Source: an uncultured Mailhella sp.
GTDB taxonomy: Bacteria; Desulfobacterota; Desulfovibrionia; Desulfovibrionales; Desulfovibrionaceae
Assembly (NCBI GenBank): GCA_944323575.1
Contig: CALUTB010000008.1
Location: forward strand, 1 to 50,438
Length of the DNA: 50,438 nt
Direction: 5' to 3'
The translations under genes and the position numbers were made by a program. Positions 8,447 through 18,376 of this stretch are shown here, piece by piece. The stretch's first letter is position 1; the number at the start of each line of letters is the position of its first letter. The notes under the pieces are model-generated. The model saw nothing but the letters and a program-made list of their open reading frames with translations, ran no database searches and was not told where the DNA came from.

Positions 8447-9718
8447 AAGGCACCTCCTCATCTTGCTCTTATCTCTCAACCATAAGGATCGGCGGACACA
8501 GCGTCAAGACGGCGGGACGACGTATCATGCGTATCGGCATGCCGCAGAGCAATGGATTGATGGGTGACACCGGCAATGAGGTTGCCTCTGTGAAAGTCAT
8601 GCAGAGAAGAAAAAGTGAAGGTATGAAAATCTGAACGGTTGACGGAAATTCCATTTCGGTCTGAAGGTGAAGAATCCGTCGGAGGTCCCATGCGCATTTC
8701 CGCTTGCCCGTAAAAGTGGTAGTCTGATTCTTTTTTCTGATGCTTGCCGTTATTGTCGGCGCAATGGGGCGTTTTTTGTGCAGGCATTTTTATAACGCAG
8801 AAAATTGATCTTGGAGAAACTGTCAGACGAAGAAAAGAAACGGCTGAAAAAGATTGCGCAGACGTCGGACTTGCTGAAAAATCCGAACCTACAGCGCGCG
8901 GGATGAAATAAGGTAATGAAAACATGAAAGTTACCGATCCGATATAATATGGAGATCAACTTATGCAAATCATGAAATGGTGGAAATTGCTGTACGACAG
9001 TCCGCAGAGGATATCGGGTGCTGCAAGAGAAGGACTTTATGTCAAATAAAAATGTTGCTTTTTCCTTAAAACTGGAAACTAACGCCGAACATATCTGAAA
9101 GAGTCAATTATCTGTATTTTGTTTCCCATGGAAATAGGATGGTATCAGAGTAGATAGAAAAATTTGAATTTTGCCACTGTGTTGAACCACCCGACATAAC
9201 TTGGCTAAATCATTCCATGCATGTCCTGTCTTATTTCGGAGACGTGTGTTCACTTTCGTCAGACCGGATATTCTGCTCCTGCTTGAGCTGACCTGGGGGA
9301 GCTGGGGGCTGCAGCTTTCGGTCGTGCCGGATGAGCGTATGTCGGGCATATGGAGCATGAGAGGAGTGTGTAGCTGGTCTGCCTCATGCTTTTGTCCGAT
9401 ATTCCGGGGAAACGGAAGATCCGCATTATTCAGTCTATGGAGGGAAGACGGAACCATAGACTGAACGACGGCGGATCGTCGCAGCCAGGAGGGAATCCGT
9501 ACGACATCGTTTTCTCGAAGATCGGAATAATATTTCCCTTTCCCAAGGGGCAGAGACGGCGTGAAGCTGCCGCCTGTCGCATGCGCTTGGGAAATTGAGC
9601 TTGACATTTAGGCCCGACGCGGGAAAACATACCTTTTCTGACTGCTTTCGGAGAGCGGTCTCTGACCGTATGCCCCGTAAGGAATATCATGGCGCGCTCC
9701 GCGCCGGAGGAAAGCCTC
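8447..9718. other. 1.27-kb gene-poor region upstream of ileS
   Basis: No full gene is recognisable. Short possible remnants are a 31-codon open stretch from a TTG at 8811 (LSDEEKKRLKKIAQTSDLL, charged helix) and a 28-codon ORF at 8963 (MQIMKWWKLLYDSPQRISG) with GGAG eight bases upstream. A long hairpin, TTTCCCAAG/CTTGGGAAA with further inner pairing, spans about 9535-9597. A perfect -35-like TTGACA lies at 9601 but its -10 (AAAACA/AACATA) is weak. No T-box signature was seen upstream of ileS. Confidence 0.45.
9535..9597 (+). promoter_or_regulatory. long hairpin ahead of the ileS promoter region
   Basis: TTTCCCAAG (about 9535-9543) pairs with CTTGGGAAA (about 9589-9597), and the inside refolds through GACGGCG/CGCC-TGTC. 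There is no T-tract after it, so it is not an ordinary terminator. The TTGACA hexamer at 9601-9606 follows directly. Confidence 0.4.
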
Positions 9719-12583
9719 ATGGCTGAATATAAGAAAACGTTGAATCTGCCTGTTACCGGTTTTCCCATGAAAGCGAATCTGGTTCAGAAGGAACCGGAAA
9801 CGCTGAAATTCTGGGAAGAAAACAATGTGTTCCAGCTTATGCAGGACGCTTCCGGCTCGCGTGGTGAATTCGTACTGCACGACGGTCCGCCCTATGCCAA
9901 CGGGCACATTCACCTGGGTACCGCCCTGAACAAGATCCTTAAGGACATGATCATCAAGTCCCGCAACCTCATGGGCTGGAAGACCGGTTACATTCCCGGC
10001 TGGGACTGCCACGGCCTGCCCATCGAGCATAATGTGGAACTGGAACTCGGCGACAAGAAGAAGGATCTGCCCGCGCACGTCATCCGCAAGCGCTGCCGTC
10101 AGTATGCCCAGAAATTCCTCGATATTCAGCGCAAGGAATTCAAGCGTCTCGGTGTTCTTGGTGACTGGGAGCATCCTTATATGTCCATGGATCCGGCCTA
10201 TGAGGCCGTGACCGCCGCAGAACTGGCCACCTTCGTGGAGAGAAAGGGCGTGATGCGCAGCAAAAAGCCCATCTACTGGTGCTGCCACTGCAAGACCGCG
10301 CTTGCCGAAGCGGAAGTGGAATACCGCGATCTTTCCTCCCCCTCCATCTATGTACGTTTTCCCCTGCCTGACCCCGGACTGACGGAAGTGTTTCCTCGGG
10401 CCGACGTTTCCCGTGCCTACATCGTGATCTGGACCACCACGCCCTGGACTCTTCCGAGCAACCTTGCCGTGTGCGTGCATCCCGAGTTCCGCTATACTCT
10501 CGTGGAAACCGGCGGCAGTCAGTATATTCTGGCTTCCGAGCTGCTGGAAGGCTGTGCGAAGATTTTCGGCTGGAACGAGTATACCGTGCTTGGCGAGACC
10601 ACCGGCGACAGACTGGAACGTCTGGAGGCGCGTCATCCGTTCATTGATCGTCCTTCGCTCATCATCAACGGCGGTCATGTCACGCTTGATGCCGGCACGG
10701 GCTGCGTCCATACTGCCCCCGGCCACGGCCGTGAGGACTATGAAGTGGGCGTGAAGTACGGTCTCGACGTCTATTCGCCCCTTGACGACGAAGGTCGCTT
10801 TCTGCCCACCGTGGAATTTTTTGCAGGCATGCAGGTCTTCGACGCTAATCCGGCCGTCATCGCCAAGATTGAGGAGCTTGGTCATCTTCTGGCCCGTCAG
10901 GACATCACCCACTCCTATCCCTGCTGCTGGCGCTGCAAGAATCCCGTCATCTTCCGTGCCACCACTCAGTGGTTCATCGGTATGGAGCCTAACAACCTGC
11001 GCGGCAAGGCGCTCGACGCCATCCAGAACAAGGTGAAGTGGATTCCTTCATGGGGACAGGGGCGTATCTACAACATGGTGGAGTCCCGTCCCGACTGGTG
11101 CATTTCCCGCCAGCGCATGTGGGGCGTGCCGATTCTCGCCCTCATCTGCAAGGACTGCGGCGAAGTGTGGAACGATCCTGCCTGGATACGCGACATCGCC
11201 TCCCGTTTCGCCACACATCCCACGGGATGCGACTACTGGTATGAACGCAGCGTGGAGGAAATTGCTCCCGAAGGTCTTGTCTGTCCGCATTGCGGCGGAA
11301 AGCACTGGGAAAAGGAAGACGACATCCTCGACGTGTGGTTCGATTCCGGTACCAGTTTTGCGGCCGTCATGGAAAAGAGGCCCGAGGGGCGTGTGCCCGC
11401 CGATCTCTATCTTGAAGGCTCGGATCAGCATCGCGGCTGGTTCCACAGTTCTCTGCTGGTTTCCGTGGGCACCCGCGACATTCCGCCCTACAAGGCCGTG
11501 CTCACGCATGGGTACGTCGTGGACGGCGCCGGACGAAAGATGTCCAAATCCGTCGGCAATGTGGTGGCACCGCAGGAAGTCATCGACAAATACGGCGCGG
11601 AACTTCTGCGTCTTTGGGTTGCTTCCGTAGATTACCGTGAAGACATCCGCTACTCTGAAGAGATCATGAAGCGCCTTGTGGACGCCTATCGCCGCATCCG
11701 CAATACCTGTCGGTATCTTCTGGGCAGCATTCACGACCTCACGCCCGCGGATCTCGTTCCTTTTGCGGGCATGAAGCCTCTGGACCGCTATGCACTCAGT
11801 CTGGTGGCGGCATTCCACGAGTCCGCCGAGACTGCGTATCAGGACTATGAGTTCCACAAGGTGTTCCAGGGCCTTCACGGCCTTTGCGCCACGGATCTTT
11901 CGGCCTTCTATCTCGACGTACTCAAGGATCGCCTGTATTCCTCTCTGCCCGACAGCGCCGAGCGCCGTTCAGCTCAGAGCGCACTCTATCACATGCTGCT
12001 CATCATGCTGCGCGACATGGCTCCCATCATGAGCTTTACGGCCGAAGAGGTATTCCGCCATATTCCCGATGCGCTCAAGCCGGTGGATGCGCAAGGCAAG
12101 CCCGTCATCACGGTCTTCGCTTTGCCTCAGAAGGACGTGACGAAGTTCCGTCTGTCCGATGACGAGCGCGGTGCCTGGGAAATGGTCATGGACATCCGCG
12201 CCGGTGTCACCCGTGCCATCGAGCCTCTCCGTAAGGAAGGCGTGATAGGTCATGCTCTCGACACCCATGTGACGCTGTATGTGGACGACAAGCTTCGTGC
12301 CGCCATAGCCGACAGCGGCGCGGATATGCGTTCGGTGTGCATCGTGTCCCAGCTGGATATCGCCCCCTTCAAGGATGCTCCCGTGGATGCCCTGTCCACG
12401 GCGCAGCTTGACGAATGCCCCGGTCTGGCCGTACGCGTGAAGAAGGCCGGCGGTGAGAAGTGTGAGCGCTGCTGGATGTACTCCGAGGAGCTGGGAACCG
12501 ATCCTGAGCATCCTACGCTGTGCCCGCGCTGCGCTGCGGTCATGAGGGAGCTTGAATCCAGAGAGACCGGAGAAAAAGAGTGA
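9719..12583 (+). CDS. ileS: isoleucyl-tRNA synthetase
   Basis: The 954-residue class I synthetase charges tRNA-Ile. The HIGH-type motif is HIHLG (63-67), following PPYANG. The editing domain occupies about 200-400 ([24 protein letters not shown]). KMSKS is at 607-611, and the C-terminal zinc finger uses Cys915, 918, 935 and 938. The start at 9719 follows GGAGG and gives [21 protein letters not shown], the normal family N-terminus; an ATG 30 bases upstream is in frame but poorly placed. The stop overlaps the lspA start (GTGA), so ileS-lspA are translationally coupled, a common arrangement. Confidence 0.98.
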   Translation: MAEYKKTLNLPVTGFPMKANLVQKEPETLKFWEENNVFQLMQDASGSRGEFVLHDGPPYANGHIHLGTALNKILKDMIIKSRNLMGWKTGYIPGWDCHGLPIEHNVELELGDKKKDLPAHVIRKRCRQYAQKFLDIQRKEFKRLGVLGDWEHPYMSMDPAYEAVTAAELATFVERKGVMRSKKPIYWCCHCKTALAEAEVEYRDLSSPSIYVRFPLPDPGLTEVFPRADVSRAYIVIWTTTPWTLPSNLAVCVHPEFRYTLVETGGSQYILASELLEGCAKIFGWNEYTVLGETTGDRLERLEARHPFIDRPSLIINGGHVTLDAGTGCVHTAPGHGREDYEVGVKYGLDVYSPLDDEGRFLPTVEFFAGMQVFDANPAVIAKIEELGHLLARQDITHSYPCCWRCKNPVIFRATTQWFIGMEPNNLRGKALDAIQNKVKWIPSWGQGRIYNMVESRPDWCISRQRMWGVPILALICKDCGEVWNDPAWIRDIASRFATHPTGCDYWYERSVEEIAPEGLVCPHCGGKHWEKEDDILDVWFDSGTSFAAVMEKRPEGRVPADLYLEGSDQHRGWFHSSLLVSVGTRDIPPYKAVLTHGYVVDGAGRKMSKSVGNVVAPQEVIDKYGAELLRLWVASVDYREDIRYSEEIMKRLVDAYRRIRNTCRYLLGSIHDLTPADLVPFAGMKPLDRYALSLVAAFHESAETAYQDYEFHKVFQGLHGLCATDLSAFYLDVLKDRLYSSLPDSAERRSAQSALYHMLLIMLRDMAPIMSFTAEEVFRHIPDALKPVDAQGKPVITVFALPQKDVTKFRLSDDERGAWEMVMDIRAGVTRAIEPLRKEGVIGHALDTHVTLYVDDKLRAAIADSGADMRSVCIVSQLDIAPFKDAPVDALSTAQLDECPGLAVRVKKAGGEKCERCWMYSEELGTDPEHPTLCPRCAAVMRELESRETGEKE

Positions 12584-13080
12584 AAAGGGCGGTGATCCGC
12601 CATGTCGTCGTCTTTTCGGTGGCGTTGGTCTGGCTTGTGCTGGACCAGCTCACCAAGGCGGCCGTCACGGCAGGACTTGCCGTAGGACAGGGATTCAGCG
12701 TCATTGACGGCTGTTTCAATATCGTTCATGTCCTGAACAGAGGCGCAGCCTTCGGATTCCTGGGCGACCAGGAATCCGGCTGGCAGTTCTGGCTTTTCCT
12801 GGCGGCTGCCCTGCTTGTCGCCGGAGTCATCGTCCATATTGTGAGGACGTCGGCCTGGAGTCCCGTGCTGTTCTTCGGACTGGGCAGCATTCTCGGCGGT
12901 GCGGTCGGCAATCTCGTTGATCGGGTGAGAAGTCGTGCCGTGACCGACTTTCTGGATGTATACTGGGGATCGTGGCACTGGCCGGCCTTCAATGTTGCCG
13001 ATATTGCCATCTGCCTCGGGGTGTTCCTTGCCGGGGTCGTTCTTCTGCGGCAGGGACGTGAAGACGACGGGAGAACGTAG
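12580..13080 (+). CDS. lspA: lipoprotein signal peptidase (signal peptidase II)
   Basis: The 166-residue integral membrane aspartyl protease cleaves signal peptides of prolipoproteins. Four membrane helices are visible, with DQLTKAAV near the first, [30 protein letters not shown] holding the first catalytic Asp, and FNVADIAI holding the second. It starts with GTG overlapping the ileS stop by four bases. The lipoprotein CpoB encoded just downstream would be one of its substrates. Confidence 0.96.
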   Translation: MKRAVIRHVVVFSVALVWLVLDQLTKAAVTAGLAVGQGFSVIDGCFNIVHVLNRGAAFGFLGDQESGWQFWLFLAAALLVAGVIVHIVRTSAWSPVLFFGLGSILGGAVGNLVDRVRSRAVTDFLDVYWGSWHWPAFNVADIAICLGVFLAGVVLLRQGREDDGRT

Positions 13081-13082
13081 CG

Positions 13083-13595
13083 GTGCTTATTTCGGACCTC
13101 AGCAGCGAACAGCTGCTTATGCTCATTGTGCCAGCCCTGCCAAATATGTGGGCCTTGAAGCATGCCATGTATCATGATTTTCCCACTCCCCGGGAAAAGT
13201 ACCGCTGGATGATGGCCTGCGTCTTTATTCCCTGTCTCGGTGGTATCGCCTACTATTTTGTGGGCAGAAAACATGCGAGCCGGGAAAAGGTGGACATCCG
13301 CGCCAGACTGGAGGCAGAACGAGCCGGAGCGACAGGGGAAAAGGCCGGAGATGTCGAAGTCTCGGAAAGACTTTCCGGCGGAGGGGTTCTTCCGGAAGCG
13401 GGCGGAGTCGTCGAGACTGTCGACACAGCAGAAACCGCTGCTCCGAAATCGGAGGGAACGGCACGTGTTCCGGATCCGGAAGCCGTCGCGCTCCGGCGGA
13501 GTTCGGAATCGTCCGAGTCTGCGGCGGGAGCAAAAGCCGTGTCCGGCGGCGACGACTGGTCCTTCGGATGTCCTGATGACGCGCGCAGAAGCTGA
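13083..13595 (+). CDS. PLDc_N-domain membrane protein with disordered tail
   Basis: This 170-residue protein starts at GTG 13083, two bases after lspA. Residues about 1-60 form two membrane segments with the PLDc_N pattern (KHAMYHDFPTPREKYRWMM, then a CLGGIAYYFVGRK helix), a short module usually found at the N-terminus of cardiolipin synthases but also alone. The rest is Ala/Gly/Ser/Glu-rich and likely disordered. No catalytic phospholipase D domain (HKD) is present, so no enzymatic activity is expected. Function unknown; probably co-transcribed with ileS-lspA. Confidence 0.68.
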   Translation: MLISDLSSEQLLMLIVPALPNMWALKHAMYHDFPTPREKYRWMMACVFIPCLGGIAYYFVGRKHASREKVDIRARLEAERAGATGEKAGDVEVSERLSGGGVLPEAGGVVETVDTAETAAPKSEGTARVPDPEAVALRRSSESSESAAGAKAVSGGDDWSFGCPDDARRS

Positions 13596-13765
13596 TGCGC
13601 GCCGTGTTGAAAAGCGTATGACGAGACCTGCGTGCGGTCGTGTCGGAAGCGTCCGTGAAAGGGCGTCTCAGCGCGGGTGTGTGCCGCGTTTCCGTCATGC
13701 CTCGTACGGGTCTTTTGCAAGCGGGCCGTCAGGCCCGAGTCCTCATCCTTCAGGAGAAAAAGGTT

Positions 13766-14644
13766 ATGGATCTTTCTACATGGGGCCGCAACCTTGCCCT
13801 GTTGTCCCTGCCTCTGATGCTGACGGCATGCGTGACGACCGGCGAGCATAATGCACTTCAGGCTCAGGTCAATCAGATCAATCGTCAGGTGAGCAGCAGT
13901 CAGACCAATCAGGCCGACAGCTGGTCCCAGCTTATGGAAATGCGCCAGGAGTTGTCGGAATTGCGAGGTCAGATCGACACGCTGAACTACGCACTGCAGC
14001 GTGCCGGCGGAGCGCAGAAAATGGCCGATACTCTGGCTGTACACGATCGCGCTCTGCATCTTCTGGAAAGCCAGATGGCCCTTGATCTTCAGCTTGTCCC
14101 CGATCCTTCGGCCCAGCCTGGCGTGCCCGGAATGACCGGCACGGATCCGCTGACGGGTGCACCCGTGCAGCAGACGCAGCCCGTGACGGGAACGGGTTCC
14201 GTCGCTCCTGCCGCTCCGGCTGCTCCGGCGACGCCTGCCGCCACGGCGCAGCAGAACCAGTCCGTGGACATGGCCCAGGCTCTGTATGACAACGGCATGC
14301 AGTCCTTCAATGCCCGCCAGTATCAGGCGGCACTGCGTTCGTTCAGCGATTTCACCAAGACCTATCCCAAGAACAAGCTGGTTTCCAATGCCTGGTTCTG
14401 GCAGGGAGAGTGTCAGTATCAGCTGAAGAATTACGCAGAGGCCGCGCTTGCCTATGAAAACGTGATTTCCGGCTATCCCAACAGCGTGAAGGCTCCGGCA
14501 TCCTATCTGAAGCAGGGCATGGCTTTCCTGCAGCTTGACAAGAAGGCTGCCGCCAAGCAGCGTCTGAACGAGCTGGTGCGCAAGTTCCCCAAGGCTCCTG
14601 AAGCCACCCGTGCCAAGCAGGTCATTTCTCAGAATAAGCTGTAG
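13766..14644 (+). CDS. CpoB/YbgF-like lipoprotein with TPR domain
   Basis: The 292-residue protein begins with a lipoprotein signal ending LTAC (Cys about residue 23). An N-terminal coiled coil follows (about 30-110, HNALQAQVNQINRQ onward), then a Pro/Ala/Thr/Gln linker (about 115-165). The C-terminal TPR domain is LYDNGMQSFNARQYQAALRS, then WFWQGECQYQLKNYAEAALAYENVI. This is the CpoB/YbgF architecture, which links Tol-Pal to peptidoglycan synthesis at division. The ATG at 13766 follows AGGAG; a GTG 126 bases upstream would add a poor N-terminus. Unusually, no tolB or pal gene is adjacent. Confidence 0.82.
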   Translation: MDLSTWGRNLALLSLPLMLTACVTTGEHNALQAQVNQINRQVSSSQTNQADSWSQLMEMRQELSELRGQIDTLNYALQRAGGAQKMADTLAVHDRALHLLESQMALDLQLVPDPSAQPGVPGMTGTDPLTGAPVQQTQPVTGTGSVAPAAPAAPATPAATAQQNQSVDMAQALYDNGMQSFNARQYQAALRSFSDFTKTYPKNKLVSNAWFWQGECQYQLKNYAEAALAYENVISGYPNSVKAPASYLKQGMAFLQLDKKAAAKQRLNELVRKFPKAPEATRAKQVISQNKL

Positions 14645-14670
14645 ACGGCCCGCAGTCGATTGTTTCGAGA

Positions 14671-14701
14671 GGCCCGGCGTCAAATGACGCCGGGCCTTTT
14701 G
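14671..14701 (+). terminator. strong rho-independent terminator
   Basis: GGCCCGGCGTC, loop AAAT, GACGCCGGGCC, then TTTTG. It closes the ileS-lspA-PLDc_N-cpoB run. Confidence 0.93.
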
Positions 14702-14799
14702 TGCCCTTTCGAAGCGATGTCGTAGAGTTTCCCCTGACGTCCGGTGTCGACCGGAAACGGAAGGGATATCGTCTCTGTTCGGGGGGAGCGGCTTCTCTC

Positions 14800-14828
14800 T
14801 TGGCAATGGAAAAAGAATCGGCTATGAT
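14800..14828 (+). promoter_or_regulatory. sigma70 promoter of the DEAD-box helicase gene
   Basis: TTGGCA at 14800-14805 and TATGAT at 14823-14828 are separated by exactly 17 bases. The helicase ATG is 51 bases downstream of the -10, which is an ordinary leader length. Confidence 0.72.
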
Positions 14829-14878
14829 ATCATGTTCCTTCAAGTCATGTATTTTTTTCCTTCTATCAGGATTCGCAT

Positions 14879-16603
14879 ATGCCGGATACTATGAACAATG
14901 ACGAGGAGCTGAAAATTACGGCTCCCGAAGATTCCCTTCCGCCCTGCGCGCTGGAAGACCTGCCCGAATCCATGCAGCAGGCCTGCGCCCGCGCCGGCTG
15001 GATGCGTCTCATGCCTGTCCAGGCGCACGCTCTGCCCTATCTCATGCACGGACGCGACATCATGGTGCAGTCCCGCACAGGCAGCGGCAAAACCGGAGCC
15101 TATCTGCTGCCGCTCCTTTCTCTGCTGGATCCGGGAGAAAGAAAGCCTCAGGCTCTCATTCTTGCGCCTACCCGCGAACTGGCCAGTCAGGTGGAGCACG
15201 AGGCTCGTCTTCTTTTTGAAGGCACCGGGCTTTTTGTGGCATCCCTGTACGGTGGTGTAGGGTACGGGCGTCAGCTCGAGGCGCTGAAGGAGGGCGTACA
15301 GGTCATCGTGGGCACTCCTGGCCGTGTTCTCGATCATCTGCTGCGCCGGACGCTTTCCCTCGAATTCCTGCGTGCGCTCATTTTTGATGAAGCCGACCGC
15401 ATGCTTTCCATCGGGTTTTATCCCGATATGAAGGAAATCCAGCGCTACCTGCCTTCCCATGCCATACTGTCCGCACTTTTTTCCGCCACATATCCTCAGC
15501 ATGTGCTGAATCTGGCGGGAGAGTTTCTGCGCGAGCCGCAGATGCTCAGCCTCTCTCAGGGACAGGTTCATGTGGCAACCATTCAGCATCTCTATGTGGA
15601 ATGCGGCCGCATGGACAAGGACCGCACGCTGGTGCGCCTCATGGAAACCGAGAATCCTACTTCGGCCATCATTTTCTGCAATACCAAGTCCAATGTGCAT
15701 TATGTGACCGCAGTGCTCAAGGGATTCGGCTACAATGCGGACGAGTTGTCCGCCGATCTTTCTCAGAACAGGCGTGAAGAAGTTCTCGCCCGCCTGCGCG
15801 AAGGAAAGGTGCGTCTTCTTGTGGCGACCGACGTCGCGGCCCGCGGCATAGACATTCCTGCGCTTTCCCATGTGTTCCTGTACGAGCCGCCGGAAGATCG
15901 GGAGTCCTACATCCATCGCGCGGGACGTACGGGACGCGCCGGAGCCGCAGGTACGGTGATTTCCCTCGTGGACATCATGGAAAAAATGGAACTGCAGCGC
16001 ATCGCATCCTTTTACCGCATCGATCTGACGCCTCTTGCCAACCCCACGGATGAGGAAGTGGCCCTTGCCGCAGGTCGCCGTGAAACCGCGCTGCTTGATG
16101 CGCGTCGCAGAGCCTGCACCGGTCTGCAGCTGGAACGGGCCCGGCGCTATCTTTCCCTTGTAAGAGAAATGGCCCAGAGCGATGACGAGGATCAGCTTCT
16201 CCTTCTGGCTCTTCTGATGGATGCCGATTATCAGCGCAGCCTCGGCATGGAGCAGACGCTTCCCCGTCCCCGTGCCGAGCGTGAGAATGAGCGTCGCTCA
16301 TCCCGTCGGAAAGGCCGTGAAAAGTCCGGGGACGCTGCCGAAGGTGACGGCGGGGAAAAATCCCGTTCCGGCCGGCGCAGATCCAGAAAGGAACCTGAGA
16401 AAGGCACGGAATCCGCTTCCTTGTCTGCGGAAGCTGCCGAAGAAAAGACGACTGATCCGGTCGGTACTGAGTCTGTGCGGGAAGGCGAAGGACGCAGACG
16501 TCGTCCCCGTCGCCGTGGCCGCCGTCGTCCTGCGTCTGAAGCCGGGACCGGAGAGACCCGGGACGGAAGCGTGTCCCCGGTTCAGGCAGGAGATGCGGAG
16601 TAG
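14879..16603 (+). CDS. DEAD-box ATP-dependent RNA helicase with basic tail
   Basis: The 574-residue protein has the two RecA-like domains of RNA helicases: Q-motif region RLMPVQAHALP, motif I SRTGSGKT, PTRELA, TPGR, FDEADRM, SAT, then IIFCNTKS, ATDVAARGID and HRAGRTGR. Residues about 445-574 form a highly charged, repetitive Arg/Lys/Glu/Gly-rich tail (RRRRPRRRGRRR), likely an unstructured RNA-binding extension as in RhlE/DeaD-type helicases. Likely roles are ribosome assembly or mRNA turnover. It is followed five bases later by a hypothetical gene and then trmI on the same strand. Which of CsdA, RhlB or RhlE it corresponds to cannot be settled by eye. Confidence 0.93.
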   Translation: MPDTMNNDEELKITAPEDSLPPCALEDLPESMQQACARAGWMRLMPVQAHALPYLMHGRDIMVQSRTGSGKTGAYLLPLLSLLDPGERKPQALILAPTRELASQVEHEARLLFEGTGLFVASLYGGVGYGRQLEALKEGVQVIVGTPGRVLDHLLRRTLSLEFLRALIFDEADRMLSIGFYPDMKEIQRYLPSHAILSALFSATYPQHVLNLAGEFLREPQMLSLSQGQVHVATIQHLYVECGRMDKDRTLVRLMETENPTSAIIFCNTKSNVHYVTAVLKGFGYNADELSADLSQNRREEVLARLREGKVRLLVATDVAARGIDIPALSHVFLYEPPEDRESYIHRAGRTGRAGAAGTVISLVDIMEKMELQRIASFYRIDLTPLANPTDEEVALAAGRRETALLDARRRACTGLQLERARRYLSLVREMAQSDDEDQLLLLALLMDADYQRSLGMEQTLPRPRAERENERRSSRRKGREKSGDAAEGDGGEKSRSGRRRSRKEPEKGTESASLSAEAAEEKTTDPVGTESVREGEGRRRRPRRRGRRRPASEAGTGETRDGSVSPVQAGDAE

Positions 16604-16608
16604 AGATC

Positions 16609-17079
16609 GTGCGCGTACCCGATACGGTGGTTGATCCGCAGGCGGGCAATTCCAGTCCGGAAGCGCTGGTGAACACCTTCGAGGCGCTGCTTGCGGATGC
16701 TGATGTTGACACCTTTTTCAGAATTCTCGGCATAGGTCGCCTTGCCCGTTCCGCAAGGCGGCGGATGTATCCGGTGTTTACGGCCTTATGTGCGGGATTG
16801 TGGCGTCTGGCCCTGAAAAGGGCCGTACCCGACCGCTGCGACGAGGCGTGTGAACGGTATGTGGTCTGGCTGCAGTCGGGCGGACGGGACGCCGACGCTC
16901 AGGTGCTGCTCGTCCGCGACGTCGCCGCTCATCTTCCGCCAAGCGGGGGAGAGGACTTCACGCCCGCTGCCCGCGAGGTTTTCAGCAGGGCGGGCAGAAC
17001 ACCTGATCAGGCGGGGCTTGTGGGCATGGCGCTGTTTCTGCGGCGTCTGTATGATTATTTTTTCAACCATCTCATGTAA
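16609..17079 (+). CDS. hypothetical protein between helicase and trmI
   Basis: This 156-residue protein starts with GTG at 16609, five bases after the helicase stop, and ends 11 bases before trmI, so it lies within the same transcript. It is Arg/Ala-rich with several amphipathic helices (FEALLADADVDTFFRILGIG, ARSARRRMYPVFTALCAGLW), and it has no signal peptide or recognised motif. The codon bias matches its neighbours. I do not recognise the family; context suggests an RNA-related accessory role at most. Confidence 0.6.
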   Translation: MRVPDTVVDPQAGNSSPEALVNTFEALLADADVDTFFRILGIGRLARSARRRMYPVFTALCAGLWRLALKRAVPDRCDEACERYVVWLQSGGRDADAQVLLVRDVAAHLPPSGGEDFTPAAREVFSRAGRTPDQAGLVGMALFLRRLYDYFFNHLM

Positions 17080-17090
17080 CAGGAAATCTT

Positions 17091-17999
17091 ATGCCTCAGT
17101 ACGGCGATCTCGTCATTCTGGCTTCTCCCCGCGGCAAGCGGCACATCTACCGCATCGAGGAAGGACATGATCTGCATACGCAGGACGGCGTCATGCGGGC
17201 GGCCGATGTGGTGGCTGCCGATTTCGGTACCGAAGTACGCACCGCCATCGGAGTTCCCTTCCGGCTGGAGCAGCCTCAGCTCTACGACCTGGTCATGGGC
17301 ATCAAAAGGCAGACGCAGATCATGTATCCCAAGGACATGGGACTCATCTGCTTCAAGCTCGGCGTAGGCAACGGACGCACCATACTTGAAGCCGGTTCCG
17401 GTTCCGGCGGATTCACGCTGGCGCTGTCGTGGTTCTCCGGTCCGAACGGCCATGTGCACAGCTTCGAGGCCCGTGAGGAGTTCCATAAGCTGGCAAAACG
17501 CAATCTGGAATGGGCGGGTGTCGGCGACAACGTCACCTTCCACCTGCGCGACATCGCCGACGGATTCGGTGTCGATGATCCCGCGGTGCTCAATGGAAAG
17601 AAGGGCGATGCACTCTTTCTGGATGTGCGCACGCCCTGGGAATATCTGGATGCCGCTCGTGAGGCTCTTGTGCCCGGCGCACCCATAGCCTTTCTTCTGC
17701 CCACCGTGGAACAGGTTTCCGAACTCATCAAGGCGCTGGAAATAGAGCCTTTTGAGGAGACGGAAGTCTGTGAAATCCTTGTGCGGCCGTGGAAGGTCGT
17801 GCCGGGACGACTCCGCCCGGCGGACCGCATGAGCGCGCACACGGCTTTTCTGGTGTTCACGAGAGTGCAGGAACGCAGCGCCGACTGGGATGCCCTCATT
17901 CCGCTCGGCACCCGTGAGCGCAAGCAGGAAGCGGCCCGTCAGGCACGGCTCGCCGCAGCCCGAGGGGAAGATCCCGACGGCGTGGATTATGAGATCTAG
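17091..17999 (+). CDS. trmI: tRNA (adenine-58-N1)-methyltransferase TrmI-like
   Basis: The 302-residue protein has an N-terminal beta domain (about 1-80, YGDLVILASPRGKRHIY) and a Rossmann methyltransferase domain. The SAM-binding motif is LEAGSGSGGFTLALS, with the acidic residue in HSFEAREEF. QIMYPKDMGLI matches the conserved YPKD signature of the TrmI/Gcd14 family, which makes m1A58 in the T-loop of tRNAs. A charged C-terminal tail (ERKQEAARQARLAAARG) is an extension. The gene follows the hypothetical by 11 bases with AGGAAA upstream. Confidence 0.88.
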   Translation: MPQYGDLVILASPRGKRHIYRIEEGHDLHTQDGVMRAADVVAADFGTEVRTAIGVPFRLEQPQLYDLVMGIKRQTQIMYPKDMGLICFKLGVGNGRTILEAGSGSGGFTLALSWFSGPNGHVHSFEAREEFHKLAKRNLEWAGVGDNVTFHLRDIADGFGVDDPAVLNGKKGDALFLDVRTPWEYLDAAREALVPGAPIAFLLPTVEQVSELIKALEIEPFEETEVCEILVRPWKVVPGRLRPADRMSAHTAFLVFTRVQERSADWDALIPLGTRERKQEAARQARLAAARGEDPDGVDYEI

Positions 18000-18376
18000 A
18001 GAACCCGGGAACCCGGCATCTTTGATCCGGCATGGTCACATGTTCCGGCGACTCCTGCTGCGTCATGTGCGGGGAAAGGATGCCGGAAGAAATTGCGTGT
18101 CAGGGACACGGGAAATCGTGAGGGTCTGACGCCGGGGCAATTTCCGGACGCTCTGCTCGGAATGGTACGGAACCGTGCGCCCGCATGTTCCGTTCGGCAG
18201 AACGGCGGCGCACGGAGGATGCTTTCCGGCCCCGCAGTCTTATCTGTGCCGGCCGGAGACGGGAAAAACGTTTCAGGTGGAGAGAGAAGGACATCCATGT
18301 CTTCAGTTTCCGGGATGCGGGTCGGAGTCCGACATCTTGTCACCATAACACGGGGCGGCACCCCGGATGCATTGTC
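18000..18376 (+). other. long leader before the ABC-F gene
   Basis: This 377-base gap contains no recognised gene. A 95-codon open frame starting with TTG at 18093 ends TGA at 18378-18380, overlapping the ABC-F ATG by ATGA. Its sequence is Gly/Arg-rich with no family resemblance. It may be a leader ORF or chance. Confidence 0.35.

Noticed and set aside
8476..9607. Minus-strand ORFs of about 150-167 codons in the gene desert
   Set aside because: Low-complexity Ser/Arg-rich translations, no ribosome sites, no known motif.
9535..9718. T-box riboswitch in front of ileS
   Set aside because: The conserved T-box core sequence and an antiterminator/terminator pair are absent; only a plain hairpin is seen.
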